Source: 2-02-FULL-47-50 sp964479045 (lineage in GTDB: Bacteria; Pseudomonadota; Gammaproteobacteria; Eutrophobiales; Eutrophobiaceae). Taken from it: a DNA stretch of 64,000 nt. The notes beneath the pieces were generated by a model that searched no databases, was not told the DNA's origin, and saw only the letters and a program-made list of their open reading frames with translations. The translations under genes and the position numbers were made by a program. Of this stretch, positions 8,149 through 17,517 are shown piece by piece (position 1 is the first letter of the stretch; each line of letters starts with the position of its first letter). The stretch spans positions 62,001 to 126,000 of the forward strand of contig CAYZJI010000005.1 of assembly GCA_964479045.1 (NCBI GenBank), in the 5' to 3' direction.

Positions 8149-10029
8149 CTAGGTGCGCTGATAAATATCACCGCCTGTTCTTCTGAACTCCTCTGCTTTT
8201 TCAGTCAATCCCTGTTCCAGGGCAGCGCCGGTGTCTGCAATACCTTTTGCCTCAGCATAATCACGGACATCTTGTGTGATTTTCATGGAACAGAAATTCG
8301 GTCCGCACATGGAACAGAAATGCGCCACCTTGTGCGCTTCCTTGGGCAGGGTTTCATCGTGGAATTCCTGCGCCCGTTCCGGATCCAGCGCAAGATTGAA
8401 TTGATCCTGCCAGCGGAATTCAAAGCGCGCCTTGGACAACGCATTATCACGTAACTGTGCGGCTGGATGTCCCTTGCCGAGATCCGCGGCATGTGCAGCG
8501 ATCTTGTAGGTGATGATGCCCTCTTTGACATCGTCCTTGTCTGGCAACCCCAGATGTTCCTTGGGTGTCACATAACACAGCATGGCCGTACCGTACCAAC
8601 CGATCATGGCTGCGCCTATCGCGGAGGTAATATGATCGTATCCGGGTGCAATGTCCGTGGTGAGTGGGCCAAGCGTATAGAACGGGGCTTCATGACATTC
8701 TTCCAGCTCCTTGTCCATATTTTCCCTGATGAGATGCATGGGTACATGGCCCGGCCCTTCGATCATGACCTGCACATCATGCTGCCAGGCGATCTTCGTC
8801 AATTCGCCCAGCGTTTTCAGTTCGGCGAACTGTGCAGGGTCATTGGCATCGGCAATCGAGCCCGGACGCAAACCATCGCCCAGTGAGAATGACACATCAT
8901 ACGCTTTCATGATCTCGCAGATTTCTTCAAAACGCGTATAGAGAAAACTTTCCTTGTGATGAGCAAGGCACCACTTGGCCATGATGGAACCACCACGCGA
9001 TACGATGCCGGTCACACGAGTGGCAGTCAATGGAATAAATGGCAGACGCACGCCGGCGTGGATTGTAAAATAATCAACTCCCTGTTCGGCCTGCTCAATC
9101 AGCGTGTCCCGGTAGATTTCCCAGGTGAGATCTTCGGCCTTGCCATTCACTTTTTCCAGTGCCTGGTAAATCGGCACAGTGCCGATGGGCACAGGCGAAT
9201 TCCGGATAATCCATTCACGGGTTTCGTGAATATTTTTCCCGGTCGACAAATCCATCACTGTATCTGCTCCCCAACGGATCGCCCAGACCATTTTTTCCAC
9301 TTCTTCTTCAATAGACGAACTGACTGCGGAATTACCGATATTGGCATTGATTTTCACAAGAAAATTGCGCCCGATGATCATCGGCTCGATTTCCGGGTGG
9401 TTGATATTGGCCGGGATGATGGCGCGGCCGCGTGCCACTTCTGAACGGACAAATTCCGCAGTGATTTCGTCCGGGATTTGCGCACCAAAGCCCATACCGG
9501 GATGGCGTTTTGCCAGTACCGTTCCTTTATATTCCTGCAACTTCTGGTTCTCGCGGATGGCGATAAATTCCATTTCCGGCGTGATAATGCCCTGCCGGGC
9601 ATAATGCATCTGGGTGACATTGCGGCTGGTGACCGCCCGGCGCGGAATACGGGAATGTTCATACCGCAGTGTCTGCAGGGACGGATCCTGCATGCGGCGA
9701 CGGCCGAATTCCGAGCTAAAATCCGTCAATTGTTCCGTATCGTTACGCTCGGCTATCCACTGACTGCGTACGGTGGCAAGACCGGCACGGATATCAATAT
9801 GCACCTCCGGATCCGTATAAGGGCCGGAAGTGTCATAAACCGTCAAAGGAGGATTATTTTCCGGACCATGCCGTGTCTGTGTAGGTGCAAGACTGATTTC
9901 CCGCATGGGCACACGGATATCTTCCCGGCCGCCGGTCACATAGACCTTACGGGAATTAGGCAACGGTTTGACTGCAGCCTCGGGAACGCTGGCGTTCTGG
10001 CTGGTAAATGGCTGTGGAATGGCGCTCAT
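8149..10029 (-). CDS. thiC: phosphomethylpyrimidine synthase ThiC
   Basis: ThiC is a radical-SAM enzyme that rearranges aminoimidazole ribotide into the pyrimidine phosphate of thiamine. From the ATG at 10029 it has 626 residues, normal for the family. Hallmarks are TSGPYTDP, NIGNSAVSSSIEEEVEKM, EGPGHVPMH, GPLTTDIAPGYDHITSAIGAA and the C-terminal cluster motif CSMCGPNFCSMK (C-x2-C-x4-C). The 15-residue longer reading is rejected because it runs towards the riboswitch and because GAGGAC sits just before 10029. It is a single gene here, preceded by a TPP riboswitch, so it should be repressed by thiamine pyrophosphate. Confidence 0.97.
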   Translation of the reverse strand: MSAIPQPFTSQNASVPEAAVKPLPNSRKVYVTGGREDIRVPMREISLAPTQTRHGPENNPPLTVYDTSGPYTDPEVHIDIRAGLATVRSQWIAERNDTEQLTDFSSEFGRRRMQDPSLQTLRYEHSRIPRRAVTSRNVTQMHYARQGIITPEMEFIAIRENQKLQEYKGTVLAKRHPGMGFGAQIPDEITAEFVRSEVARGRAIIPANINHPEIEPMIIGRNFLVKINANIGNSAVSSSIEEEVEKMVWAIRWGADTVMDLSTGKNIHETREWIIRNSPVPIGTVPIYQALEKVNGKAEDLTWEIYRDTLIEQAEQGVDYFTIHAGVRLPFIPLTATRVTGIVSRGGSIMAKWCLAHHKESFLYTRFEEICEIMKAYDVSFSLGDGLRPGSIADANDPAQFAELKTLGELTKIAWQHDVQVMIEGPGHVPMHLIRENMDKELEECHEAPFYTLGPLTTDIAPGYDHITSAIGAAMIGWYGTAMLCYVTPKEHLGLPDKDDVKEGIITYKIAAHAADLGKGHPAAQLRDNALSKARFEFRWQDQFNLALDPERAQEFHDETLPKEAHKVAHFCSMCGPNFCSMKITQDVRDYAEAKGIADTGAALEQGLTEKAEEFRRTGGDIYQRT

Positions 10030-10065
10030 AATTCTGTCCTCGTCTGCATGAAACGAGCGCCCGTC

Positions 10066-10152
10066 ACGGTACAAGGTGCTTGCTTTCCTACGCCGGTATT
10101 AGCCGGATCAGGTTCAAGGGTCACTCTCAGCCCGTTTGGGCGCCCCTAGCCG
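10066..10152 (-). promoter_or_regulatory. TPP (THI-box) riboswitch
   Basis: On the minus strand this leader contains the conserved elements in order: GGGGCGCC, GGGCTGAGAGTGACCC, TGAACCTGATCCGG and TAATACCGGCGTAGGAAAGC. These are the pyrimidine-sensor helix (CUGAGA) and pyrophosphate-sensor helix (ACCUGAUC...GCGUAGG) of the thiamine pyrophosphate riboswitch. It lies about 37 bases upstream of the thiC start. The spacing to GAGGAC fits translational control by sequestration of the ribosome binding site, as in E. coli thiC; the mechanism is inference. Confidence 0.95.
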
Positions 10153-10191
10153 CACTGCTGTTATTGATTCATACCCCCGGGCACAATGCTA

Positions 10192-10218
10192 TTTGCGCCG
10201 GACTCTTGGCGTTATAAT
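10192..10218 (+). promoter_or_regulatory. candidate sigma-70 promoter for the PCMT-like gene
   Basis: A perfect TATAAT hexamer lies at 10213-10218, 37 bases upstream of the start codon at 10255. The upstream -35 match is weak (TTTGCG at about 10192) and closer than the ideal 17 bases. The assignment rests mainly on the -10 box and on the need for a divergent promoter in this gap. Confidence 0.35.
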
Positions 10219-10254
10219 AGCAGGCCATACGGCAATTGGTAGCACAGTGACAAT

Positions 10255-10908
10255 ATGAATTTCGAACAGGCCCGCAGCAACATGATTGAGCAGCAGATCC
10301 GCACCTGGGAAGTGCTGGATCAGAATGTGCTGGATCTCATCGCCCGGGTAAGGCGAGAGGACTTCATTCCGGAAGAATACCGGCTGCTGGCCTTTGCCGA
10401 TACTTCACTGCCGATAGGCCATGATCAGGTCACCATGCCGCCCAAGGTAGAAGCACGCATGCTGCAGGCACTGGATATAAAACCCGAAGATCACATTCTT
10501 GAAATCGGTACCGGTTGCGCTTACATGACCGCGCTGCTGGCAAGTGCCGGTCGGTATGTCACCAGTGTGGATATTTTTGCGGAATTCACACATACCGCTT
10601 CGATCAAACTCTCGCGTCATGCCATCAATAATGTCACGCTGCAAACCGGCAATGCCATCAAAGGCTGGCCCGGCCATGCGCCCTATGATGTGATAGCCGT
10701 AACCGGTTCCCTGCCGGAAATAACGAACTGTTTCCGGGAACAACTGAAGATCGGAGGCCGTCTGTTTGTTATCATAGGCACAACACCGGTCATGGATGCC
10801 AGACTGATTACCCGCATCGGTGAAAATGAATGGTCACAGGAAAGCCTGTTTGAAACTGATTTGCCACCATTGATAGGCATACAGCAAACACCTGTATTCA
10901 GACTCTAG
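10255..10908 (+). CDS. protein-L-isoaspartate O-methyltransferase family protein
   Basis: The 217-residue protein has an N-terminal substrate segment (MIEQQIRTWEVLDQNVLD....REDFIPEEYRLLAFAD) followed by the SAM-binding motif ILEIGTGCAYMTALLAS near residues 80-96. It also has VTSVDIFAEF and a late GGRLFVIIG strand, an arrangement typical of PCMT-type repair methyltransferases. Members of this 217-residue branch often sit beside tolC rather than surE, and their target is not established. The rhodanese gene follows after 18 bases, then tolC, so the three probably form one unit. Confidence 0.85.
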   Translation: MNFEQARSNMIEQQIRTWEVLDQNVLDLIARVRREDFIPEEYRLLAFADTSLPIGHDQVTMPPKVEARMLQALDIKPEDHILEIGTGCAYMTALLASAGRYVTSVDIFAEFTHTASIKLSRHAINNVTLQTGNAIKGWPGHAPYDVIAVTGSLPEITNCFREQLKIGGRLFVIIGTTPVMDARLITRIGENEWSQESLFETDLPPLIGIQQTPVFRL

Positions 10909-10926
10909 AATCCTGTCGGATGTATC

Positions 10927-11241
10927 ATGCAACATATCACTGCAGAGGAACTCAAACGACGGCTGGATCATGGTGAAAATCCGGTATTGCTGGATGTGCG
11001 TGAACCATGGGAGTATGAGATCTGTCATATTGCCAGGTCTTTGCATATCAGTATGTCACAGGTGCCCTCGCGCATGGGCGAACTCAATCCTGATAACGAG
11101 ATTGTAGTTGTATGTCACCACGGGATGCGCAGTTTACAGGTCGCCGGGTATCTTGAGTCACAGGGATACCGCGTCACGAATCTGACCGGTGGAATTGATG
11201 CCTGGGCCAATACTGTAGACGGCACCATGCAAAAATATTGA
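10927..11241 (+). CDS. single-domain rhodanese-like sulfurtransferase
   Basis: This 104-residue rhodanese domain has the family motifs VLLDVREPWEYEICHIARSLHI and GGIDAWA. The active-site loop CHHGMRS carries the catalytic cysteine, so it should accept a persulfide and pass sulfane sulfur to an acceptor. No signal peptide is visible, so it is cytoplasmic. It lies between the PCMT-like gene and tolC. The biological acceptor is unknown. Confidence 0.88.
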   Translation: MQHITAEELKRRLDHGENPVLLDVREPWEYEICHIARSLHISMSQVPSRMGELNPDNEIVVVCHHGMRSLQVAGYLESQGYRVTNLTGGIDAWANTVDGTMQKY

Positions 11242-11298
11242 ACGCTGCGACTGCAGTATTCTTGTACAAAATAACAAAATTAACAGGGAACTATCACT

Positions 11299-12621
11299 TT
11301 GCGTACTCAGGATTTATTCATCGTTTCTGTTGTGCTGGCACTTACCGTTTCGTCTACGGAGACGATGGCTGTCGATCTGGTGCAGATTTATGAGCAGGCC
11401 GAAGCCAGCGATCCACTCTATCAACAGTCGATTGCAGGCTACAATGCCATACTGGAATTCAAACCCCAGGCACGCTCACAGTTGCTGCCTTCAGTCAACC
11501 TCAGTGCCAATACTGCCAGTAATGATCAGGACATCTCAACCCGTGGTATCGGAGGTTCCGGTACAATCGACTTCAACAGCCATGGTTATTCGCTTGATCT
11601 CAGACAACCTGTATTCCGGTTTGACAGATTTCTGGCCCTGAAACAGGCCGATAGTCAAATCGACACGGCTGAGGCCCAACTCGGTGCCGCGCAACAGGAT
11701 TTGATCATTCGTGTCGCCGAACGGTATTTTGAAGTACTGGCCTCTCTGGACAATCTGGAATTTGTACGTGCTGAAAAAACTGCACTGAACCGCCAACTGG
11801 AACAGGCCAAACAGCTGTTTGATGTTGGGCTGGTTGCCATCACCGACGTACAGGAAGCCCAGGCGGGATACGATCGCGCTGTAGCTGAAGAAATCCGTGC
11901 AGAAAATACCGTCGACAACACCCGTGAAGCTCTGCGTGAAATCACCGGGGAATATCACACAGAACTCCTTCCCCTGAGTGAAGACATGCCCTTGGTAAGC
12001 CCGGAACCCAGCGTCATTGATGACTGGACCAAGGTTTCGCAAGAACAGAACCTGCTGGTTATCGCTGCCCGGCATGATCTGGAAACTGCCCGGCAAAGAA
12101 TTAATATCGAGCGTTCCGGACATTTGCCTACACTTGATATCGTTGCCAGCAAGGGCTATGACAGTACCGGTGGGCGTTTTGGTGGAGCGCAAATACAGGC
12201 GGAAGCCATCGGCCTTGAATTAAACATGCCACTGTACCAGGGTGGCCTGGTGAACTCGCGTACCCGTGAAGCCCGATACCGCTACGATCAGGCTCTGGAA
12301 CGTCTGGAAGAACGGTTGAGATTGGCACAACGTCAGACCCGTGAGTCCTTTCTGGGTGTAATATCCGGTATCAGTGAAGTAGAAGCATTTAACCAGGCTG
12401 TTATTTCCAGCGAAACTGCATTGCAATCTACGGAAGCCGGTTTTGAAGTAGGTACACGTACTGCCGTGGATGTTGTCAATTCACAAAGAACCAGACTGCA
12501 GGCCAAACGCGATTATGCCCGCGCCCGCTATAACTACATTCTGGACTCTTTGAGACTTAAACAGGCCGCAGGCACACTGTCCCCTGTTGATCTGAACGAT
12601 ATCAATTCCTGGCTAAAGTGA
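11299..12621 (+). CDS. tolC: TolC family outer-membrane efflux/type I secretion channel
   Basis: The 440-residue protein has a signal peptide (FIVSVVLALTVSSTETMA, cleavage near residue 25). Two homologous halves of outer-membrane efflux repeats follow, starting at VDLVQIYEQAEASDPLYQQ and at VIAARHDLETARQRINIERSGHLPTLD. The segment LFDVGLVAITDVQEAQAGYD and the later FEVGTRTAVDVVNSQRTRL are the paired signatures of TolC barrels. It forms the trimeric exit duct for tripartite pumps. The chosen start is TTG at 11299, which puts the signal peptide at the N terminus. Confidence 0.93.
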   Translation: MRTQDLFIVSVVLALTVSSTETMAVDLVQIYEQAEASDPLYQQSIAGYNAILEFKPQARSQLLPSVNLSANTASNDQDISTRGIGGSGTIDFNSHGYSLDLRQPVFRFDRFLALKQADSQIDTAEAQLGAAQQDLIIRVAERYFEVLASLDNLEFVRAEKTALNRQLEQAKQLFDVGLVAITDVQEAQAGYDRAVAEEIRAENTVDNTREALREITGEYHTELLPLSEDMPLVSPEPSVIDDWTKVSQEQNLLVIAARHDLETARQRINIERSGHLPTLDIVASKGYDSTGGRFGGAQIQAEAIGLELNMPLYQGGLVNSRTREARYRYDQALERLEERLRLAQRQTRESFLGVISGISEVEAFNQAVISSETALQSTEAGFEVGTRTAVDVVNSQRTRLQAKRDYARARYNYILDSLRLKQAAGTLSPVDLNDINSWLK

Positions 12622-12690
12622 ACTCATTATCAACCATGCATGGCCGTTACTCATGCAGCAGATACTATTTTTTATTGTGGGAGAAATTTA

Positions 12691-13269
12691 ATGTCCGATA
12701 AAAAACCACTCGACAGTCTGCTATGTAATGCAGACCATTGTTGTCTGCTGGTGATTGATATCCAGACCAAACTTACTGCGACCATGCCGGGCAAGGTACT
12801 GGATCGTCTGAAAAGAAATTCTTCCACTCTCCTGCAAGCGGCCGATCAGCTTTCGATTCCTGTGTTCGTTACTCAACAGTACCCACAGGGTTTGGGCCCC
12901 ATGATACCCGAGTTAACCCAGTTGTTGCCCAAGGGGTCCCGGTTATTCGACAAGACCTGCTTCTCCTGCACGGAGGCCGAGGGATTTATGTCCGCGCTGA
13001 CCACAACCGGGCGGCACCAGATTGTGATGGCTGGAATTGAGGCACATATTTGCGTTTTACAGACGGCGATTGCCCTGCGTGCTGCCGGCTTTGATGTGTT
13101 TGTGGTGAGTGATGCAGTATCTTCAAGGCAGCGGGAAAATTATGAAAACGCCATACAGCGAATGCACGCCTCGAACATTATGATCTGTAATACTGAATCC
13201 ATGCTGTTCGAATGGCTACGCGACGCCCGGAATACTCATTTCAAGACACTCTCGGCCCTGATCAAGTAA
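12691..13269 (+). CDS. isochorismatase-type cysteine hydrolase (YcaC-like)
   Basis: From the ATG at 12691, preceded by GGGAGA seven bases upstream, the protein has 192 residues. An alternative ATG at 12640 lacks such a site. The catalytic triad of the isochorismatase superfamily is visible: Asp in LLVIDIQTKL, Lys in FDKTCFSC and Cys in GIEAHICVLQTA. The sequence resembles YcaC and related hydrolases whose substrates are mostly unknown. It converges on the hybrid kinase gene three bases away. No partner for an isochorismate pathway is nearby. Confidence 0.85.
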   Translation: MSDKKPLDSLLCNADHCCLLVIDIQTKLTATMPGKVLDRLKRNSSTLLQAADQLSIPVFVTQQYPQGLGPMIPELTQLLPKGSRLFDKTCFSCTEAEGFMSALTTTGRHQIVMAGIEAHICVLQTAIALRAAGFDVFVVSDAVSSRQRENYENAIQRMHASNIMICNTESMLFEWLRDARNTHFKTLSALIK

Positions 13270-13272
13270 CTT

Positions 13273-15792
13273 TCAGACTGTGTTCTGAAACAGCGCAGAA
13301 AGCGTTTCCAGCAGGGTCGCTTTCTTGATGGGCTTGGAGAGATGTGAATCACAACCGGCAGCGATACATTTATCAATTTCTTCGCGACTGGCATGTGCTG
13401 TAAGAGCAATCACAGGGGTTGCCGGTTTATTCTTACCGGCCTCCCAATCGCGGATGGCACGGGTTGCACCAAGGCCATCCAGCACCGGCATTTGCATATC
13501 CATAAAAACGACGTCGTAACTCCCTGTTATAAATTTTTCTACTGCTTCCTGCCCGTTTTCCGCTTCGTCGATGATATACGTCGTTTTTTTCATATAGGCC
13601 TTGAACAGCATTCGATTATCTGAATTATCATCCACCAGCAGTATCTTTCTGCCACCGCCTGGTATGTGATTATCTTTCGGCTGCAGATGTGCAGTCACCG
13701 GTTCCGTTTGGGTATTGAAACAGGCATGTACTGCGTTCAACAGTTCAGCCTGCTTTACCGGTTTGACCAGACAGGATCTGACGCCGTATTCATGCATTCT
13801 CTTCATGCAGTCACTCAAATCTGCCGGACTGGCCAGTACAATGAAGCATGCTCCCTGGACTATTGACCGCATACGGTTGATCAGTTCAAATCCCGCCTGA
13901 TCCGGCAGTCGGTAATCAACAATCACTATACTGGATGGATGTTGACTCATTGATACTGTGGCCTGCACTGCATCAGTAACTTCCTTGACGACGGCCTTCT
14001 TTGAGACGAGCACTTCGCGGATGACTCTGCGTATGGTGTTATTACTGCAGACAGTCAGTATCTGTTTGCCGGCAATTTCACTGTAAAGATTATCTGCACC
14101 AGAAACTCTGTTGCTGACTGGTAATTTGACGGAAAAATGAAAGGTGCTGCCCCGTCCGCTTTCACTCTCCACCCAGATCCGGCCATGCATCAATTCCACC
14201 AGACTCCTGCAAATGGTAAGTCCAAGCCCGGTACCCCCATATTTGCGAGTAGTGGATGAATCAGCCTGTGTAAAGCTTTCAAATATCGTTTCAAGTTTGT
14301 CCTGCGGAATACCGATCCCGGTATCACTTACCGAGAACAGTATTTGATCCGAACCATCGCCGGCACCGGCATTGACGACAATTTCACCCTGTTCTGTAAA
14401 TTTCAGGGCATTGCTGATCAAATTCAGTAACACCTGCCGCAAACGGTAAGGATCACCTACACAAAGTGTATTGAGGTTAGGATCAACATGACAAATCAGC
14501 TCTATGTTTTTCTCAGCTGCCTTGAGTGCATAAATTTCTGCCGACTCTTCGACGACATCCAGCATACTGAAAGGCACAGTTTCAATGACAAGCTGGTGTG
14601 CCTCAATTTTGGACAAATCAAGGATATCGTTGACCAGACTGAGTAAAGTGTCCCCTGCACGCCTGAACACACTGATGTATTTCACCTGCTCATCATTCAG
14701 CGGGGTTTCTGATAGCAGTTCAGACATCCCGATAATGGCATTCAGGGGTGTCCTGATCTCATGGCTCATGGAGGCAAGGAATTCTGATTTCATGCGTGAA
14801 CCTTCCACCGCCTGATCACGGGCGACAGCAAGTTCCTGCGTCTGTTCCTGCACCTTCTGTTCAATCACCAGATTGCGCTCGCGCAATTCACGCGCCTGTT
14901 CATCCTTGGCCCGGATCAGGGCAAACAGCAGCAAAGTAACGCCCAACCCCGTCACGAGGGCGGTATAAATCAGGCCATTTTCGATGTCCTGCCAGTAAAT
15001 ATTCTTGGCGATCACCAGTTTAATCGAAGATGCCGGTAACTGAATCTGGCTGCTGTCAACCACCGGTTCAATCAACCAGCCCTTGCCGGATTGTGGCTCC
15101 GCCACTTTGCTGAACAGCAGTTGCCGGCCAATACTGGCATATTCACTGTAGAGCGTCAGGGAAAGATCGTCCGGCAGAGTGATCTGCCCAAAAAAACGGG
15201 ATGGATTGGAATAGACTGAAACAATGCTCTGGGTGGATGTCGACGTCCTGTCCTGTTCCAGTTGTACCGATTGAAGATCAATCAGACGATGTATTCCGTA
15301 ATGCACCCCGTTAGCGGTTTCAAATGCGGCAGACACGGTATGCGATAAACCTTCCCTGATCAGCCCCCGAACAATCGTGGCCAGTCTCTCATCTCCGGCA
15401 ATATCGTAACCAGGGGAGAAAAATTTGTTGTCACGGGATTCTTCATATAATACAGGCAGGACATAATTCCCCTGCTCATCAAGAACAACCGTTGTATACG
15501 TAACACTGTCCAGAAACGGATAATACTGCAGCTGACGCCGTGCATAAGCGGAGAATTGATCACCCGGTACCATTGGATCACTCTCAACATATGCGGCAAG
15601 ATTGTCGATGACACCATTGCTGACCAGCACATTATGCGCAATCGTCTGTTTAAGCGCGGTGAGTTCGAAAGCGAGCTGGCGTTTTCTGTTTTCAATGGCG
15701 CTGTTCCAGGCCATCGCCACCAGTATGCCGGCAAATGCAAGGCCCAACAGTGAGGTAAAACTGTAGATCAGCCAGCGCGGGGTCTTATCCAC
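13273..15792 (-). CDS. hybrid sensor histidine kinase with two receiver domains
   Basis: The 839-residue inner-membrane kinase is laid out as follows: TM1 (about 8-28), a periplasmic CHASE-like sensor (about 35-265), TM2 (about 273-295), a short coiled coil, HisKA with SMSHEIRTPLN (His344), an HATPase domain (NLISNALKF, DTGIGIP, GGTGLGLTI) and two receivers. Receiver 2 is canonical (DD at 721-722, phospho-acceptor Asp765, SKPI Lys). Receiver 1 keeps Asp626 and a KPV Lys but has CSNN where the acidic pair should be, so it may be unable to bind metal. It is the last of three minus-strand signalling genes and would pass phosphate through the neighbouring Hpt protein. Confidence 0.92.
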   Translation of the reverse strand: MDKTPRWLIYSFTSLLGLAFAGILVAMAWNSAIENRKRQLAFELTALKQTIAHNVLVSNGVIDNLAAYVESDPMVPGDQFSAYARRQLQYYPFLDSVTYTTVVLDEQGNYVLPVLYEESRDNKFFSPGYDIAGDERLATIVRGLIREGLSHTVSAAFETANGVHYGIHRLIDLQSVQLEQDRTSTSTQSIVSVYSNPSRFFGQITLPDDLSLTLYSEYASIGRQLLFSKVAEPQSGKGWLIEPVVDSSQIQLPASSIKLVIAKNIYWQDIENGLIYTALVTGLGVTLLLFALIRAKDEQARELRERNLVIEQKVQEQTQELAVARDQAVEGSRMKSEFLASMSHEIRTPLNAIIGMSELLSETPLNDEQVKYISVFRRAGDTLLSLVNDILDLSKIEAHQLVIETVPFSMLDVVEESAEIYALKAAEKNIELICHVDPNLNTLCVGDPYRLRQVLLNLISNALKFTEQGEIVVNAGAGDGSDQILFSVSDTGIGIPQDKLETIFESFTQADSSTTRKYGGTGLGLTICRSLVELMHGRIWVESESGRGSTFHFSVKLPVSNRVSGADNLYSEIAGKQILTVCSNNTIRRVIREVLVSKKAVVKEVTDAVQATVSMSQHPSSIVIVDYRLPDQAGFELINRMRSIVQGACFIVLASPADLSDCMKRMHEYGVRSCLVKPVKQAELLNAVHACFNTQTEPVTAHLQPKDNHIPGGGRKILLVDDNSDNRMLFKAYMKKTTYIIDEAENGQEAVEKFITGSYDVVFMDMQMPVLDGLGATRAIRDWEAGKNKPATPVIALTAHASREEIDKCIAAGCDSHLSKPIKKATLLETLSALFQNTV

Positions 15793-15809
15793 AGTCCGGA
15801 TAGATTGCG

Positions 15810-16115
15810 TTACTGATACCTGACTTCCACACGGCCAAGATAATCGGCAAGGTCACTGATCAACTGGCGGATGGTATCGATATCATTGACTTTGGCCGCA
15901 GCTTCGATGTCTGCACCCAGATCGGTAATTCTTGCGAAACCATAACCACCTCCAACTCCTTTCAGGCTGTGCCCCACAGAGCGCAGGGTATCGAAATCTC
16001 CGGCCCCTGCCGCTGTCTGCAGGCGGGTCACATCTTTAGTGCGGTTTTCCAGAAAGCCGGGAATAAGATCCTCAAGATCAGGGTCAATAGTGACCAAAAT
16101 TTTTTCCTGGCTCAT
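15810..16115 (-). CDS. stand-alone histidine phosphotransfer (Hpt) protein
   Basis: The 101-residue helical protein carries the Hpt motif VGHSLKGVGGGYGF with the phosphorylatable His at residue 49. It starts at the ATG at 16115, which has AGGAGG six bases upstream. It lies 17 bases before the hybrid kinase gene and 20 bases after the sigma-54 regulator gene. It is well placed to shuttle phosphate from receiver 2 of the kinase to the receiver of the regulator. Confidence 0.9.
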   Translation of the reverse strand: MSQEKILVTIDPDLEDLIPGFLENRTKDVTRLQTAAGAGDFDTLRSVGHSLKGVGGGYGFARITDLGADIEAAAKVNDIDTIRQLISDLADYLGRVEVRYQ

Positions 16116-16135
16116 CAATTCCTCCTGAATAGTTA

Positions 16136-17503
16136 TTATTTATTCCGGTAATCTGCCGGATCAAGGTTGTGCTGGTTCAAAAGCTTGTAAAACTCCGTGC
16201 GATTTCTTCCGGCGACACGAGCAGCATTGGCGACGTTGCCCCCGGAAATACGCATGACACTGATCAGGTAATTACGCTCGCACTGCTGTTTGACTTCCTT
16301 GAGCGTCTGGATTTGTGTGGGTTTGTTCTGTATGGATTTCTTCACAATGCTGAGCGGAATCACATCAGACTTGCACAACGTTGCACACATATCCACTAGA
16401 TTGATCAACTGCCGGATATTGCCGGGCCAGGCCGATGCCATAAGATACTCTATTGCAGCTGGAGCAAACTGTTTTTTCCTGCGTTTATTACGGATGGAAT
16501 ACTGTTCAAGATAGTGATCCACCAGTAATGGAATATCATCACTGCGCTCCTCAAGGCTGGGCATATACAAGGGCACAACCTTGAGCCGGTAATACAGATC
16601 TTCCCTGAACTCGCCTTCAGCAACTGCTTTTTCCAGGTCCTTGTGCGTGGCCGAAATAATGCGGACATCGATAGGATAAGTTCGCGTTGAACCCACAGGC
16701 CGTACTTCGAGGTCCTGCAGCACCCGCAGCAACTTTACCTGCAACGACAGTGGCATGTCGCCGATTTCATCCAGGAACAGCGTGCCTCCGTTTGCCGCCA
16801 TAAACAGGCCTTCGTGCCGGGTATTGGCGCCGGTAAATGCCCCTTTTTCATGACCGAAAAGTTCAGATTCCAGCAAATGCTCGGGAATAGCGCCGCAATT
16901 CACGGCAATGAAAGAATGCTCACGACGGGAACTGGCCTTGTGTATGGCCTTGGCGATAATTTCCTTGCCAGTCCCGGTGGCCCCTGAAATAAACAGTGTG
17001 ACGTTCGTATCTGCCACCGACTCTGCAAGGTCAATCAGTTCTGCCATCGGTTTGCTGCGATAGATAATATCCCGGACAAAGCCTTCGCCGGACTTCTTGT
17101 CGCGGCTGAGCCGCAACACCTGCCGTATCTGGTTGAGCAGTTCTTCCTGATTGATGGGCTTGGTCAGAAATGCAGAACAACCGAGGTGCGTAGCCTTCAT
17201 GGCATCCTGGATCTGGGCCTGGCCACTCAGCATGATGACTGGTAACAAAGGATTATCCGAGTGAATGGTGTTGAGTAACTGCATACCGCTGATACCATTC
17301 ATATACAAATCGGTAATCACCAGATTGGGCCGGGCCGCAGCAATGTTCTGCAGGGCTTCTTCGCCGGAAAGGGCTGCGGCAACACTGTAACCTTCCTTGA
17401 TCAGCCAGTTATTCAGTAGTGTCAGAATTTCCTGGTCATCATCAACAACCAGTAATTTGTAATTGCTGTTCGCTTGAGTGGCGGCATCGGTGGTCAAGTT
17501 CAT
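16136..17503 (-). CDS. NtrC-family sigma-54-dependent response regulator
   Basis: The 455-residue regulator has a receiver domain (VVDDDQ; phospho-acceptor Asp65 in ITDLYMNG) and a AAA+ domain with Walker A GATGTGKE (174-181). The sigma-54 contact loop GAFTGA is intact (221-226), as is Walker B TLFLDEIGDM. A Fis-type helix-turn-helix closes it (GGNVANAARVAGRNRTEFYKLLNQH). It should activate RpoN-dependent promoters once phosphorylated. It sits 14 bases downstream of glmS and directly upstream of the Hpt and hybrid kinase genes. Its targets are unknown. Confidence 0.93.
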   Translation of the reverse strand: MNLTTDAATQANSNYKLLVVDDDQEILTLLNNWLIKEGYSVAAALSGEEALQNIAAARPNLVITDLYMNGISGMQLLNTIHSDNPLLPVIMLSGQAQIQDAMKATHLGCSAFLTKPINQEELLNQIRQVLRLSRDKKSGEGFVRDIIYRSKPMAELIDLAESVADTNVTLFISGATGTGKEIIAKAIHKASSRREHSFIAVNCGAIPEHLLESELFGHEKGAFTGANTRHEGLFMAANGGTLFLDEIGDMPLSLQVKLLRVLQDLEVRPVGSTRTYPIDVRIISATHKDLEKAVAEGEFREDLYYRLKVVPLYMPSLEERSDDIPLLVDHYLEQYSIRNKRRKKQFAPAAIEYLMASAWPGNIRQLINLVDMCATLCKSDVIPLSIVKKSIQNKPTQIQTLKEVKQQCERNYLISVMRISGGNVANAARVAGRNRTEFYKLLNQHNLDPADYRNK

Positions 17504-17517
17504 ATATTTCTGTCCCG

